Source: Gloeobacter kilaueensis JS1 (GTDB lineage: Bacteria > Cyanobacteriota > Cyanobacteriia > Gloeobacterales > Gloeobacteraceae). Taken from it: DNA of 64,000 nucleotides. Below, in pieces: positions 24,689 to 32,288 of this stretch (position 1 is the stretch's first letter; each line of letters starts with the position of its first letter). The notes beneath the pieces are model-generated. The model had not been told where the DNA came from. It ran no database searches and saw only the letters and a list, made by a program, of their open reading frames with translations. The stretch covers positions 186,001 to 250,000 of the forward strand of contig NC_022600.1 in NCBI RefSeq assembly GCF_000484535.1, given 5' to 3'. The position numbers were made by a program, and so were the translations under genes.

Positions 24689-26911
24689 TCACTCGTCGTC
24701 AAAGTCTTCGACAAATCCCATCGGCAGACAGACGCTGATCGAAGTGCCCTGAAAAGGAACCGTGTCCATAATCAGCCTGCCACCGATCGAGCGCGCCCGC
24801 TCGGCGATACTGGCAAGACCCAGGCCGTTGCCGGATTTGCCCTCGCGGCTGCCGCTCAGTTCGAGTCCTTTGCCGTTGTCCATCACCTGCAAGACGATCT
24901 GTTGCGGCTCGAAGCTGAGTTTGACGGTGATCTTGGTGCCGCCCGAGTGCTTGACCGCGTTGGTGATCGCCTCGTAGGCGATGAGCGCCAGTTGCTTTTT
25001 GATCTGATCGTTTAGATGGGGCAGCTCGCCATTCTGGACAAAACTCGATTGAATGCGCGAATTGGTACACAGCCGCTCAAGGCAACCTTCGATGCACCGG
25101 GGCAGATCTTCGTAGTTGAGGCTGGTCGATAGCGTCCACAGCGACTGCTGCATCGTGCGCACCCCGTCAGCTGCCGTCTGGCGGGCGAGCGCTGCGATCT
25201 GTTTGAGGGCTTTTGGATCGAGCTGGGGCTGATCGAGGCTCTTGCACAGCGCTTCACACTGATAATGCAGCCCGGCAAAGAGATTGCCGAGGTTGTCGTG
25301 AATATCGGCGGCGATCCGATTTCTTTCGGCCAGCACCGCTGCATGGTGGCTTTCTTTTTCGGCTCGCTTCTGCTCGCTGAGATCGCTCAGGCTGATGATC
25401 GTCGCCACCCGCTTGTCCTGACTCGACGAGAGTTTTGCTGCCACGGGTAGCTGGGTACCATCGCGGCGCGTCAGCCAGGCTTCTTTTAGATGAGACGCTT
25501 CGCGCAACTGGATCGCATATTTCAGATCCGATTGGGCCTTGGCATCGCCGGAAGCAAGCAGCGACAGCACCGAGGAGAGGCAGTTGTGAGCGATCAGTTC
25601 CTGCCGGTCGCGCTCGAGCATCTCAAGGGCGGCAGAATTGACGAAAGTACAGATACCACGGCTATCAAAGCCGATGATGCCGTTACCAGCATTTTCAAGT
25701 GTCAGATCCTTTGAGCGCTGGAGGCTGACCATGCGGCCCTCAAGTAAGAGCACCAGCGCGATAGTAAGACCGCCAATTCCCACCAGGGCGAGCAAGCCAA
25801 ACAGGCTCACTCGCACAATGCCGGCTTTATTGTCATCGATGAGCCGCTCGAATCTGGCATAGGTCATACCGACTTCGAGCGCGCCAGTGGGCCGTGGATG
25901 GGGAAGCAGCCCGAGATTGTGATCATAAATAGGATTGGCACTGAATAGATAATCGCGATCCCCCTGCTTCACCCGCCCATAAAATGTGCCGGAATGCAAG
26001 ACAGTCTGGTCGTACACCTCATCACTCAGTCGGCCACCCAGGGAGCGCACACCATTGTCGTTACTAAGAGTCGTGCTTATTCTCTGGCCGCTCCTGGTAT
26101 AAATCGACATAATCCTGCCGCCGGAGAGAAAAGAAGCTTTATCGACGATCCTCGGATCTGAGTTCAGCAAAAAGCCGCCCATCAGCCAGTAGGAACCTGT
26201 CCGCTCGACGGTGACAGATGCCAGCCCCTGCAACTGCTGCTTGTCTTCTGGACGGGCACGATAAAAACCTGCCTGCTCGGCCAGGCCGAGAGTGTACAAG
26301 TCTTGCCCATCGAGTAACTCGAAACCGGAGAGGGTCTTGCCGTACTTTCTGCTGTCACGAACGATCGAGGCAAGCAATTTTTTACCCACCTGGACGCTGG
26401 ACAACCGGTAGGTAGAAGCACTGCCCGGTGCCGGCGGCTGATTGGTGGGCAACCACCATTGGCCGCCCGTGCCATCGTCCTGTGGCATGACGAACGGCTC
26501 CTTGACCTTGCTGCTTTGCCGGTCGAGTATCCGGCTTTGACCGGCAACGATCCGGCCCTCCGAATCAAGAAGAACCAGAAAATTAAAATGCAAGGGCCAT
26601 TTCGTATGTTCGAGCAACTCTCCTCTGGTGGCTGCCTCTGCGGCCAGATGGAGAATCTGCTTGCCTTCTTCCTGTTTTTCAAAAAGAGACTGTTCAGATT
26701 GAATCAAATTAGTCAGAAAAATATAGCTCTCGATATTATTGGTTATTGTTCGCATCTGTCGCTGGTTCCAGTCGGTCGCCAGCCAGCCAAGGGCAGAGGT
26801 GCATAACAACAGCAGAATGGTCAGTTTTGTAAAAGAGCGAGAATATTTATTTGACCACAAATTGTCTTTTAAGACGGATTTAAGACCAGATAGGCGTAAA
26901 TCGACCTGCAT
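24689..26911 (-). CDS. Membrane sensor histidine kinase (HisKA_3/LiaS-NarX type) with a PAS domain
   Basis: About 740 residues from the ATG at 26911, chosen because a strong GGAGAGGAG site precedes it. Order: membrane helix (LTILLLLCTSALGWLA), large extracytoplasmic sensor (cache-like, about 50-350), second helix (LFGLLALVGIGGLTIALVLL), PAS domain (NAGNGIIGFDSRGICTFVNS), dimerisation/phosphoacceptor motif AERNRIAADIHDNLGNLFAG with the His, and an ATPase domain with EAITNAVKHSGG, VMDNGKGL and GNGLGLASIAERA. No response regulator adjoins it, so its partner is encoded elsewhere. It is convergent with the M1 peptidase gene, one base apart. Confidence 0.88.
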   Translation of the reverse strand: MQVDLRLSGLKSVLKDNLWSNKYSRSFTKLTILLLLCTSALGWLATDWNQRQMRTITNNIESYIFLTNLIQSEQSLFEKQEEGKQILHLAAEAATRGELLEHTKWPLHFNFLVLLDSEGRIVAGQSRILDRQSSKVKEPFVMPQDDGTGGQWWLPTNQPPAPGSASTYRLSSVQVGKKLLASIVRDSRKYGKTLSGFELLDGQDLYTLGLAEQAGFYRARPEDKQQLQGLASVTVERTGSYWLMGGFLLNSDPRIVDKASFLSGGRIMSIYTRSGQRISTTLSNDNGVRSLGGRLSDEVYDQTVLHSGTFYGRVKQGDRDYLFSANPIYDHNLGLLPHPRPTGALEVGMTYARFERLIDDNKAGIVRVSLFGLLALVGIGGLTIALVLLLEGRMVSLQRSKDLTLENAGNGIIGFDSRGICTFVNSAALEMLERDRQELIAHNCLSSVLSLLASGDAKAQSDLKYAIQLREASHLKEAWLTRRDGTQLPVAAKLSSSQDKRVATIISLSDLSEQKRAEKESHHAAVLAERNRIAADIHDNLGNLFAGLHYQCEALCKSLDQPQLDPKALKQIAALARQTAADGVRTMQQSLWTLSTSLNYEDLPRCIEGCLERLCTNSRIQSSFVQNGELPHLNDQIKKQLALIAYEAITNAVKHSGGTKITVKLSFEPQQIVLQVMDNGKGLELSGSREGKSGNGLGLASIAERARSIGGRLIMDTVPFQGTSISVCLPMGFVEDFDDE

Positions 26912-26950
26912 TCGCTCCTCTCCTTCATCCTTTCGTAGGTTATAAGACAT

Positions 26951-27427
26951 GCACGGATGCTCAGCCCAAGAACAACCAGTAAGGATAGAGCCCGACCATC
27001 CCTGATCCTTGGCGTTGCTTTTGTCCGATTTACAAACTACTGGCTGCAGAGCGCTCTGGACATGAACAGCCGTTCACAAAACGAGAGGTTCGCACGGGAC
27101 ACTCAGCACAACAGAATGTGTAAATCTGCTAACTTGCTGGCAGTCCCCCTCTAGCAGAGAGTATAGCGCAAAAGCAATGCTATCGGCTTTAGCTGGCGGT
27201 CGTTGACATTAAAATCTCTCAGAAACAATCGTTCCTGAGAGATGGTCGCTGTACTAAAAGTTCGTCCGATAATCCAACCGGCCTACATCGCCCTCCCATA
27301 GAGACAGGCCAGCAGGTCCTGCTGCCTTCCCTTCGTAAGCTGTAGCCATAGGTAATCAGCTACCGAAAAATTTCAATGTTGATCCCAGGGGATTCGCGGA
27401 TGTCTTGTGCTCCCGGATAACTGTCGT
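26951..27427. other. Intergenic stretch without a supported gene
   Basis: Upstream of the kinase start the only open frames are short and have no ribosome-binding site or recognisable motif. The one clear structure is the inverted repeat at 27214-27243. The kinase promoter must lie here, but no convincing -35/-10 pair was found. Confidence 0.5.
27214..27243 (-). terminator. Hairpin, possible terminator of the small exported-peptide gene
   Basis: ATCTCTCAG and CTGAGAGAT are perfect 9-bp inverted arms around a 12-nt loop. On the minus strand the stem is followed by TTTTAA. It lies about 185 bp after the stop of the peptide gene at 27428, which is far for a dedicated terminator. Confidence 0.4.
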
Positions 27428-27607
27428 TCAAGCCCGCTGGGGACCCGGATCGATAGCTTTGATGAAGTTGGGCTGAACAGGACCGCTACTGGCGGCTGCC
27501 AGGTGCTCAAGCAGGAGGTTCTGCGGCGGTGCTGCCTCGGCACAGGTCAACAACATCGCAGTTAACAGAACTACACCCACCAGTTTTGCATCGTTGCGCT
27601 CAATCAT
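27428..27607 (-). CDS. 59-residue exported peptide of unknown function
   Basis: The minus-strand frame from the ATG at 27607 encodes 59 residues: a short charged start (MIERNDAKL), a hydrophobic core (VGVVLLTAMLLT), a cleavage-like CAEAA, and a mature tail of about 35 residues beginning PPQNLLLEHLAAAS. An AGGAG site sits 7 bases before the ATG, and a near-consensus sigma-70 promoter lies 48 bp upstream, so expression is likely. The mature tail has no Cys and no known motif. It is a stand-alone gene in an otherwise empty 1.1-kb region. Confidence 0.65.
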   Translation of the reverse strand: MIERNDAKLVGVVLLTAMLLTCAEAAPPQNLLLEHLAAASSGPVQPNFIKAIDPGPQRA

Positions 27608-27654
27608 TGTCTACTCCTGTGCAGGGCGGAAACGTTGTGTTGCCCCATATGCAA

Positions 27655-27683
27655 ATTTTAGACTTGCGGACAAATTTTGTAAA
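27655..27683 (-). promoter_or_regulatory. Near-consensus sigma-70 promoter
   Basis: On the minus strand TTTACA (27678-27683) is followed after exactly 17 bp by TAAAAT (27655-27660). Each hexamer differs from consensus at one position. It faces the 59-residue peptide gene. Confidence 0.7.
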
Positions 27684-28086
27684 TAGTTTCTAGAGGATTG
27701 TTTTTGAGCATAATTTCCTAGCTACTGCCCTAGACATAAGCAAAGAAAGGCTTTCAAGTTTTTGCGGCTAAAGAAAATAAATGCCGATTCTTGAAAAAGA
27801 TGTTTTATAAACGGAAAATAATAGTAGCTATAAATTATGATAATTTCTCAGAGATAAAAATTAGCTTTGCCGCTACAAGTACACAAGTCCAAAGCCGACG
27901 TTGTCGCTCCGGCGGGGCTTCACCGGGGGTAGTAGTGGTGGTTGTATGCCCTCCAAAAAACGTGGTGAGTTCCTCTGGAAGGGGGAGAAAATCGGAGTGT
28001 CCGGCCCGTGCAGCCACCGGTCAGGCGCACGAAGTACAGAAAAGAATACAGAGGATGTCCAGCCTTCTACTACTTTCGGCTCAAAA
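27684..28086. other. AT-rich intergenic stretch without a supported gene
   Basis: The first half is distinctly AT-rich compared with the surroundings. Open frames on both strands here have no ribosome-binding site, motif or plausible composition. A plus-strand hairpin with a T run near its right end hints at a short non-coding transcript, but no matching promoter is convincing. Confidence 0.4.
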
Positions 28087-28100
28087 TTAGTAGTTTTTTT
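28067..28100 (+). terminator. Weak plus-strand terminator-like structure
   Basis: CTACTA (28067-28072) pairs with TAGTAG (28088-28093) and is followed by seven T residues. The stem is short and the loop long. It overlaps the end of the minus-strand rqcH gene, so if real it terminates something transcribed rightward from 27.7-28.0 kb. Confidence 0.25.
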
Positions 28101-29859
28101 GTGACGGCGGATGCCGTAGTGCATCTACTTCCGGCTCTGGAGCTTGGGGAGGAAGCTGGTCGGGAGCTGCCCAGATGACCTTTTCGTCGCGGAAGGTGAC
28201 CAGACCAGGACGAGCGCCCCTGAGCTTACGCACGTGGCGGCGCTCGGTATAGATCACAGGGACGTGGGCGCTGTGGCGGGCGCGGCTATAGTAGGCGGCG
28301 AGGTTGGCTGCCAGTTGCACCGCTTCAGCTTCGGCGCGCTCGCCCGCCGGTACCTTGAGTACGACGTGGGAGCCGGGAATTTCCTGGGCATGAAACCAGA
28401 GGTCCGTCGGAGCGGCCACCTCAAAAGTCAGTTGCTCGTTCTGGCGGTTGTTGCGGCCTACCAGCACGACGGAGCCATTGGCGAGGGCGAACTGCTCGAA
28501 GGGTACTGGACCTGCGGTAGCGGCGGGCTTTTCTTTGGCGTCGAGATATTCCTGCTGTACCAGTTCGGTCTCGACTTCCAGCAGCGCACCGAGATCGCTG
28601 TGTTCGCTCAACAGCTCGACGGTAGCTGCTACCTGCTCAAGGTAAGCGATCTCCTCGCGGGTCTGGGCCAGTAGTGGTTCGACGCTCTGGCGGGTCCGCT
28701 TCGCCTTGCGGTGGCGGCGGTAGTAAGCCTGGGCGTTGCCCACCAGATCTTTTGTCGGGTCGAGGTCGATCCGCACCGGACAGCCCGTCTCGAAGTCCGC
28801 TAGCTGGATGTGCCTGGCACCGGGCACAGTCTGGTTGAGGTGGGCCATCAACAGGTCCGCCACCTGTTTGTAGCGCTCGACCTCCCCCGCCTGGACAATC
28901 ATCTGCTCCTGTTTGTGCTCTCGCTTCACGGCCCGTGCCAGGGCCACCTTGAGCGCCTGCTTGAGCCTTGAGCGCTTCGCATTCAGCAAGCCGGCCTGCA
29001 GCTGCTCGGTGTAGTAGTGCTCCAGCAGCAGATGCAGAGAAGGGACCGCTTCGCTGAGATTCCAGCCGAGCACGGTGTAGCCGCTGCCGCTCCAGCCAGG
29101 CTGGTAGCGGTTCTCTTCAAGGCAGGTGAGCCACTGCTGCCACAGTTGCCAGATCGCCTGCCAGTCCGCTTCGCTCAGCTCGTCGGTCCGAATCTGCGTG
29201 CCCAGCTTCGCCTGGGTTAATAGCTGGGAGGCGAGCACCTGGCTGACGCTGCGGTAGGTCTGCACCAACAATGGCCCCACCGGCTTCGGCACAATTTCCA
29301 GCCGCGAGCGCCACTGCAAAAAGCTCTCAGAGCGGCTCGGGGCAGGGCCGGTGAGGGGCGGCGGTGGCCTGTAAATCTCACCCAGTTGCACAGGCCGCAC
29401 CCGCGACTGGCTAGTAGAAACCGAATGGGCGACAGCGAGGATCTGGCCCTGCTGGTCGCACAGGACGATATTGCTGTACTTGCCCATCACCTCGACATAA
29501 AGCTGCACCTGCGGCGGCTCCTCCGGGCGGCGGGCAAACCCCAACTGCACCACCCGTTCCCAGGCGGGTTGCTCGCACCTGACCAGCACCTGTCCCACCA
29601 GATGCTGGTGCAGAGTAGAGGCAAAGGCAAAGCGGGTTGTACGCGAGCGGGCCGCTTCGCCGCCGGAATTGACAAAGTGCAGCCGGGCCGCCTGGGGATG
29701 GCAGCTTGCTAAAAGCCAGCGCTGGCCGCCCAGAGTCTTGAGTAACAACCGGATTGTCTGGTAATCGTCCTGGCGAATCTGCTCGATGCGCGCCGGCAGC
29801 CAGTTGTCTTTCAGTTCGACAACCGCTGCGCTCAACGTCGTAAAATCTACCGCCTGCAT
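28087..29859 (-). CDS. rqcH: RqcH/Rqc2-type ribosome quality-control protein (NFACT family)
   Basis: The 590-residue product has the NFACT order: N-terminal domain starting MQAVDFTTLSAAVVELKDNW, helix-hairpin-helix and coiled-coil centre (about 290-440), and the NFACT-R domain with FEVAAPTDLWFHAQEIPGSH and VPVIYTERRHVRKLRGARPG. RqcH binds 50S subunits blocked by peptidyl-tRNA and adds C-terminal alanine tails that mark the stalled chain for degradation. It is divergent from gmk. Older annotations call this family fibronectin-binding protein, which is unlikely here since no export signal exists. Confidence 0.9.
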   Translation of the reverse strand: MQAVDFTTLSAAVVELKDNWLPARIEQIRQDDYQTIRLLLKTLGGQRWLLASCHPQAARLHFVNSGGEAARSRTTRFAFASTLHQHLVGQVLVRCEQPAWERVVQLGFARRPEEPPQVQLYVEVMGKYSNIVLCDQQGQILAVAHSVSTSQSRVRPVQLGEIYRPPPPLTGPAPSRSESFLQWRSRLEIVPKPVGPLLVQTYRSVSQVLASQLLTQAKLGTQIRTDELSEADWQAIWQLWQQWLTCLEENRYQPGWSGSGYTVLGWNLSEAVPSLHLLLEHYYTEQLQAGLLNAKRSRLKQALKVALARAVKREHKQEQMIVQAGEVERYKQVADLLMAHLNQTVPGARHIQLADFETGCPVRIDLDPTKDLVGNAQAYYRRHRKAKRTRQSVEPLLAQTREEIAYLEQVAATVELLSEHSDLGALLEVETELVQQEYLDAKEKPAATAGPVPFEQFALANGSVVLVGRNNRQNEQLTFEVAAPTDLWFHAQEIPGSHVVLKVPAGERAEAEAVQLAANLAAYYSRARHSAHVPVIYTERRHVRKLRGARPGLVTFRDEKVIWAAPDQLPPQAPEPEVDALRHPPSQKNY

Positions 29860-29939
29860 CGCTCAGCCTCCCCCTCGCCTTGCTTGTAGCCGGCTGAGGC
29901 ACAGGATACGATAAAAATGAAGAAAAGTTGCGGCTCGCC

Positions 29940-30578
29940 GTGCCATCCTTTGACCTCTCCCAAGTGCATCCGGCGACATCTTCTCCTCCCTTAAAACCAC
30001 CAGCCGCTGGCCGGCTGGTGGTCCTCAGCGGCCCGAGCGGCGTCGGCAAGGGCACGATTCTGGCTCTAGTGCGCCGGCGGCATCCAGAACTCTACCTGTC
30101 CGTATCGGCCACCACCCGTGCTCCCCGCACCGGCGAGGTGGATGGCCGGGACTATTACTTTTTAACCCAGGCGGCCTTTGAGCAGCTCATCGCAGAGAAC
30201 GCCCTGCTGGAGTGGGCCTGCTACGTCGGCAACTACTACGGTACACCGGCGGCTCCGGTGCTCGCAGCGCTGGCGGCTGGCCGGTCGGTGGTGCTCGAAA
30301 TCGAAGTGCAGGGGGCGCTGCAGGTCAAAAACAACTACCCGGCGGCTATGCTGGTATTCGTTCTGCCGCCCTCGCTCGCGGTGCTCGCAGCGCGGCTACG
30401 CGCTCGCGGCACCGATGCGCCGGAGCTTATCGAGCGCCGTCTCGAACGGGCCGCCGAGGAGCTGGCCCTTGTTGGGCACTTCGACTACCGTGTGCTCAAC
30501 GACGACCTCGAGCGCGCCGTCGAGCAGGTAGAACGTCTGTTGTTTGAGGAACCGCTCCATGACCCAACCGGCTGTTGA
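29940..30578 (+). CDS. gmk: Guanylate kinase
   Basis: The 212-residue enzyme phosphorylates GMP to GDP with ATP. It has the P-loop [16 protein letters not shown], the GMP-binding [20 protein letters not shown] and [13 protein letters not shown], and [15 protein letters not shown]. The GTG at 29940 is my preferred start; a TTG at 29928 adds four residues. About 25 residues precede the P-loop, a longer head than in most gmk products. It overlaps rpoZ by 20 bp and heads gmk-rpoZ-HDAC-like; the gmk-rpoZ pairing is widespread in bacteria. Confidence 0.93.
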   Translation: MPSFDLSQVHPATSSPPLKPPAAGRLVVLSGPSGVGKGTILALVRRRHPELYLSVSATTRAPRTGEVDGRDYYFLTQAAFEQLIAENALLEWACYVGNYYGTPAAPVLAALAAGRSVVLEIEVQGALQVKNNYPAAMLVFVLPPSLAVLAARLRARGTDAPELIERRLERAAEELALVGHFDYRVLNDDLERAVEQVERLLFEEPLHDPTGC

Positions 30579-30780
30579 AACTGCGGACTTGATGCGCCGC
30601 GTCGAGCAACTGGTCGATGCCGCCGCCAACCGCTACCGGATCACCGTTCAGGTGGCCAACCGCGCCAAGCGCCGCCGCTACGAAGATCTAAGCGACGACG
30701 ACGGCAACTTCAAGCCGGTGCTCCGGGCCATCTTCGAGATGTCCGACGAACTCAACGAGCCTGAAATCATCGGCGACTGA
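30559..30780 (+). CDS. rpoZ: RNA polymerase omega subunit
   Basis: The 73 residues match cyanobacterial Rpo[21 protein letters not shown] followed by [15 protein letters not shown] and an acidic tail. Omega helps assemble beta-prime into RNA polymerase. The ATG at 30559 lies inside the end of gmk; the ribosome-binding site is in gmk codons (TTTGAGGA). The next gene begins at the base after its stop. Confidence 0.93.
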   Translation: MTQPAVETADLMRRVEQLVDAAANRYRITVQVANRAKRRRYEDLSDDDGNFKPVLRAIFEMSDELNEPEIIGD

Positions 30781-31692
30781 GTGGATTTGCCCCTTGTCTA
30801 CAGCCCCCGCTACGAGGCAGCGCTGCCGGTGGGCCACCGCTTTCCGATGGGCAAATTCGGCCACCTGTACCGCTATTTGCTCACCAGCGGCATTGCCCGA
30901 CCAGAACAGTTCTGGCTGCCGGAGCGCGCCGGCTGGGAATGGCTCACCCTGGTCCACGCGCCGTCCTACGTCGCCGATTTTTGTGCCGGCAGGCTGAGCG
31001 AGCGCGAATTTCGGCGCATCGGCCTGCCCTGGAGCCCGGCCATCGTCGAGCGCACCTGCACCGCCGTCGGGGGAACGGTGCTGAGCGCCCGGCTCGCCAT
31101 CAGCCACGGCCTCGCCTGCAACATTGCCGGAGGCACCCACCACGCCTTTGCTGATTTTGGCTCCGGCTTCTGCATCTTCAACGATCTGGCGGTGGCAGCG
31201 AGAGTGCTGCTCGCCGAGGGGCGGGTGAGCCGGGTGTTGATCGTCGATCTCGATGTCCATCAAGGCGACGGCACCGCCCGGATCTTTGCCCAGGAGCCGG
31301 CTGTCTTCACCTTCTCGATGCACTGCGAACAGAATTTCCCAGCCCGCAAGCAACAGAGCGATCTAGATGTGTCCTTGCCGATTGGTACGGGCGATGCCGT
31401 CTACTTGCGGACGCTGCGGGAGTACCTGCCGGACCTGCTCGATCGAGTCCGCCCCGATCTGGTGCTCTACGACGCCGGGGTGGACCCCCATCGCCGCGAC
31501 CGGCTGGGCAAACTCGATCTGAGCGACGAGGGGCTCTACGAGCGGGATCTGGAGGTGATCGGCAGTTGCCTGCGCCGCCGGGTGGCGGTGGCTGGGGTGA
31601 TCGGTGGCGGCTACGACGACGATCTCCAGGCACTGGTGCAGCGCCATTCTCTGCTGCACCGCGCCGCCAGTGCCCTCTACCGGACCCTTTGA
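30781..31692 (+). CDS. Histone-deacetylase family hydrolase (class IV-like, acetoin-utilisation/polyamine deacetylase superfamily)
   Basis: The 303-residue protein has the arginase/deacetylase fold motifs: the His pair in NIAGGTHHAFADFGSGF, the zinc ligands in IVDLDVHQGDGTA and DAGVDPH, and a Gly-rich GVIGGGYDDD near the end. In bacteria such enzymes remove acetyl groups from polyamines, acetoin-related compounds or lysines; the target here is unknown. The pattern is closest to the HDAC11-like group. The GTG start directly abuts the rpoZ stop with no spacer, so translation probably depends on rpoZ. Confidence 0.85.
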   Translation: MDLPLVYSPRYEAALPVGHRFPMGKFGHLYRYLLTSGIARPEQFWLPERAGWEWLTLVHAPSYVADFCAGRLSEREFRRIGLPWSPAIVERTCTAVGGTVLSARLAISHGLACNIAGGTHHAFADFGSGFCIFNDLAVAARVLLAEGRVSRVLIVDLDVHQGDGTARIFAQEPAVFTFSMHCEQNFPARKQQSDLDVSLPIGTGDAVYLRTLREYLPDLLDRVRPDLVLYDAGVDPHRRDRLGKLDLSDEGLYERDLEVIGSCLRRRVAVAGVIGGGYDDDLQALVQRHSLLHRAASALYRTL

Positions 31693-31742
31693 CGATCCTT
31701 TGTAAAGCTGTATAGCGAGTTGCGTGCCGTTGCGGCGGGATT

Positions 31743-31751
31743 TGCTATAAC
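31743..31751 (+). promoter_or_regulatory. Possible extended -10 promoter element
   Basis: TGCTATAAC is an extended -10 box (TGn plus a 5/6 TATAAT) about 75 bp upstream of the ATG at 31825. No good -35 hexamer sits at the usual distance, which extended -10 promoters tolerate. Confidence 0.3.
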
Positions 31752-31824
31752 CGACCCATGCTTCCCCTGTGCATCCTTCGGCTGTTGCCCTGTTCTTAGC
31801 AGTCAGTCATTCTTCTTTTTTGCG

Positions 31825-32199
31825 ATGCACCAGATCCACTTTCCTGCACGGTTTGATGCCGGAGTGCCCGACGAGCGTTCTGCCCACCGGCACCGCGATC
31901 TCTGGCAGCTTCAGCACCGCGTTCAGTCCGCTCCCGTCCTCGGAGCAGTAGCCTCGATGCGGGAGGGTTTCGCTACGCCTTTTAAGTTGCTGAGGCGGTC
32001 CGAAGGAGGACCACAGCTATGTTATCGAGGCTGGCACATCTCGGCGCGCTGGCTGATCAAAGGTTACGTCGCGGATCTTAAAGATCCGGAGGGCAAAGCG
32101 GTTGGTGAGCCGCTCCTGTGCTTTGCGACTCCCGAGCTGGCGCTGGTTCACGCCCAAAAATATGTGGACTGGCTCATTGCCAGAACGACCAGACGTTAA
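31825..32199 (+). CDS. Conserved hypothetical protein
   Basis: From the ATG at 31825 the product has 124 residues. The C-terminal half looks structured: LCYRGWHISARWLIKGYVAD, then GEPLLCFATPELALVHAQKY and DWLIARTTRR. The N-terminal part is low in hydrophobic residues and may not be translated; an internal ATG at 31957 (MREGFATPFKLL) is an alternative start. I do not recognise the family. Confidence 0.5.
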   Translation: MHQIHFPARFDAGVPDERSAHRHRDLWQLQHRVQSAPVLGAVASMREGFATPFKLLRRSEGGPQLCYRGWHISARWLIKGYVADLKDPEGKAVGEPLLCFATPELALVHAQKYVDWLIARTTRR

Positions 32200-32288
32200 C
32201 TGTCCCCATTGCTGCAAATTGCGTCGATCGCTTCCGGGGAAAGTGGGCCGCCGGATACAGTAGTTCAGTACGACTCGCAGTTCGGTTT

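Noticed and set aside
27791-28124. Short frames on both strands between the exported-peptide gene and rqcH
   Set aside because: They lack a ribosome-binding site and have low-complexity or antisense-like composition.
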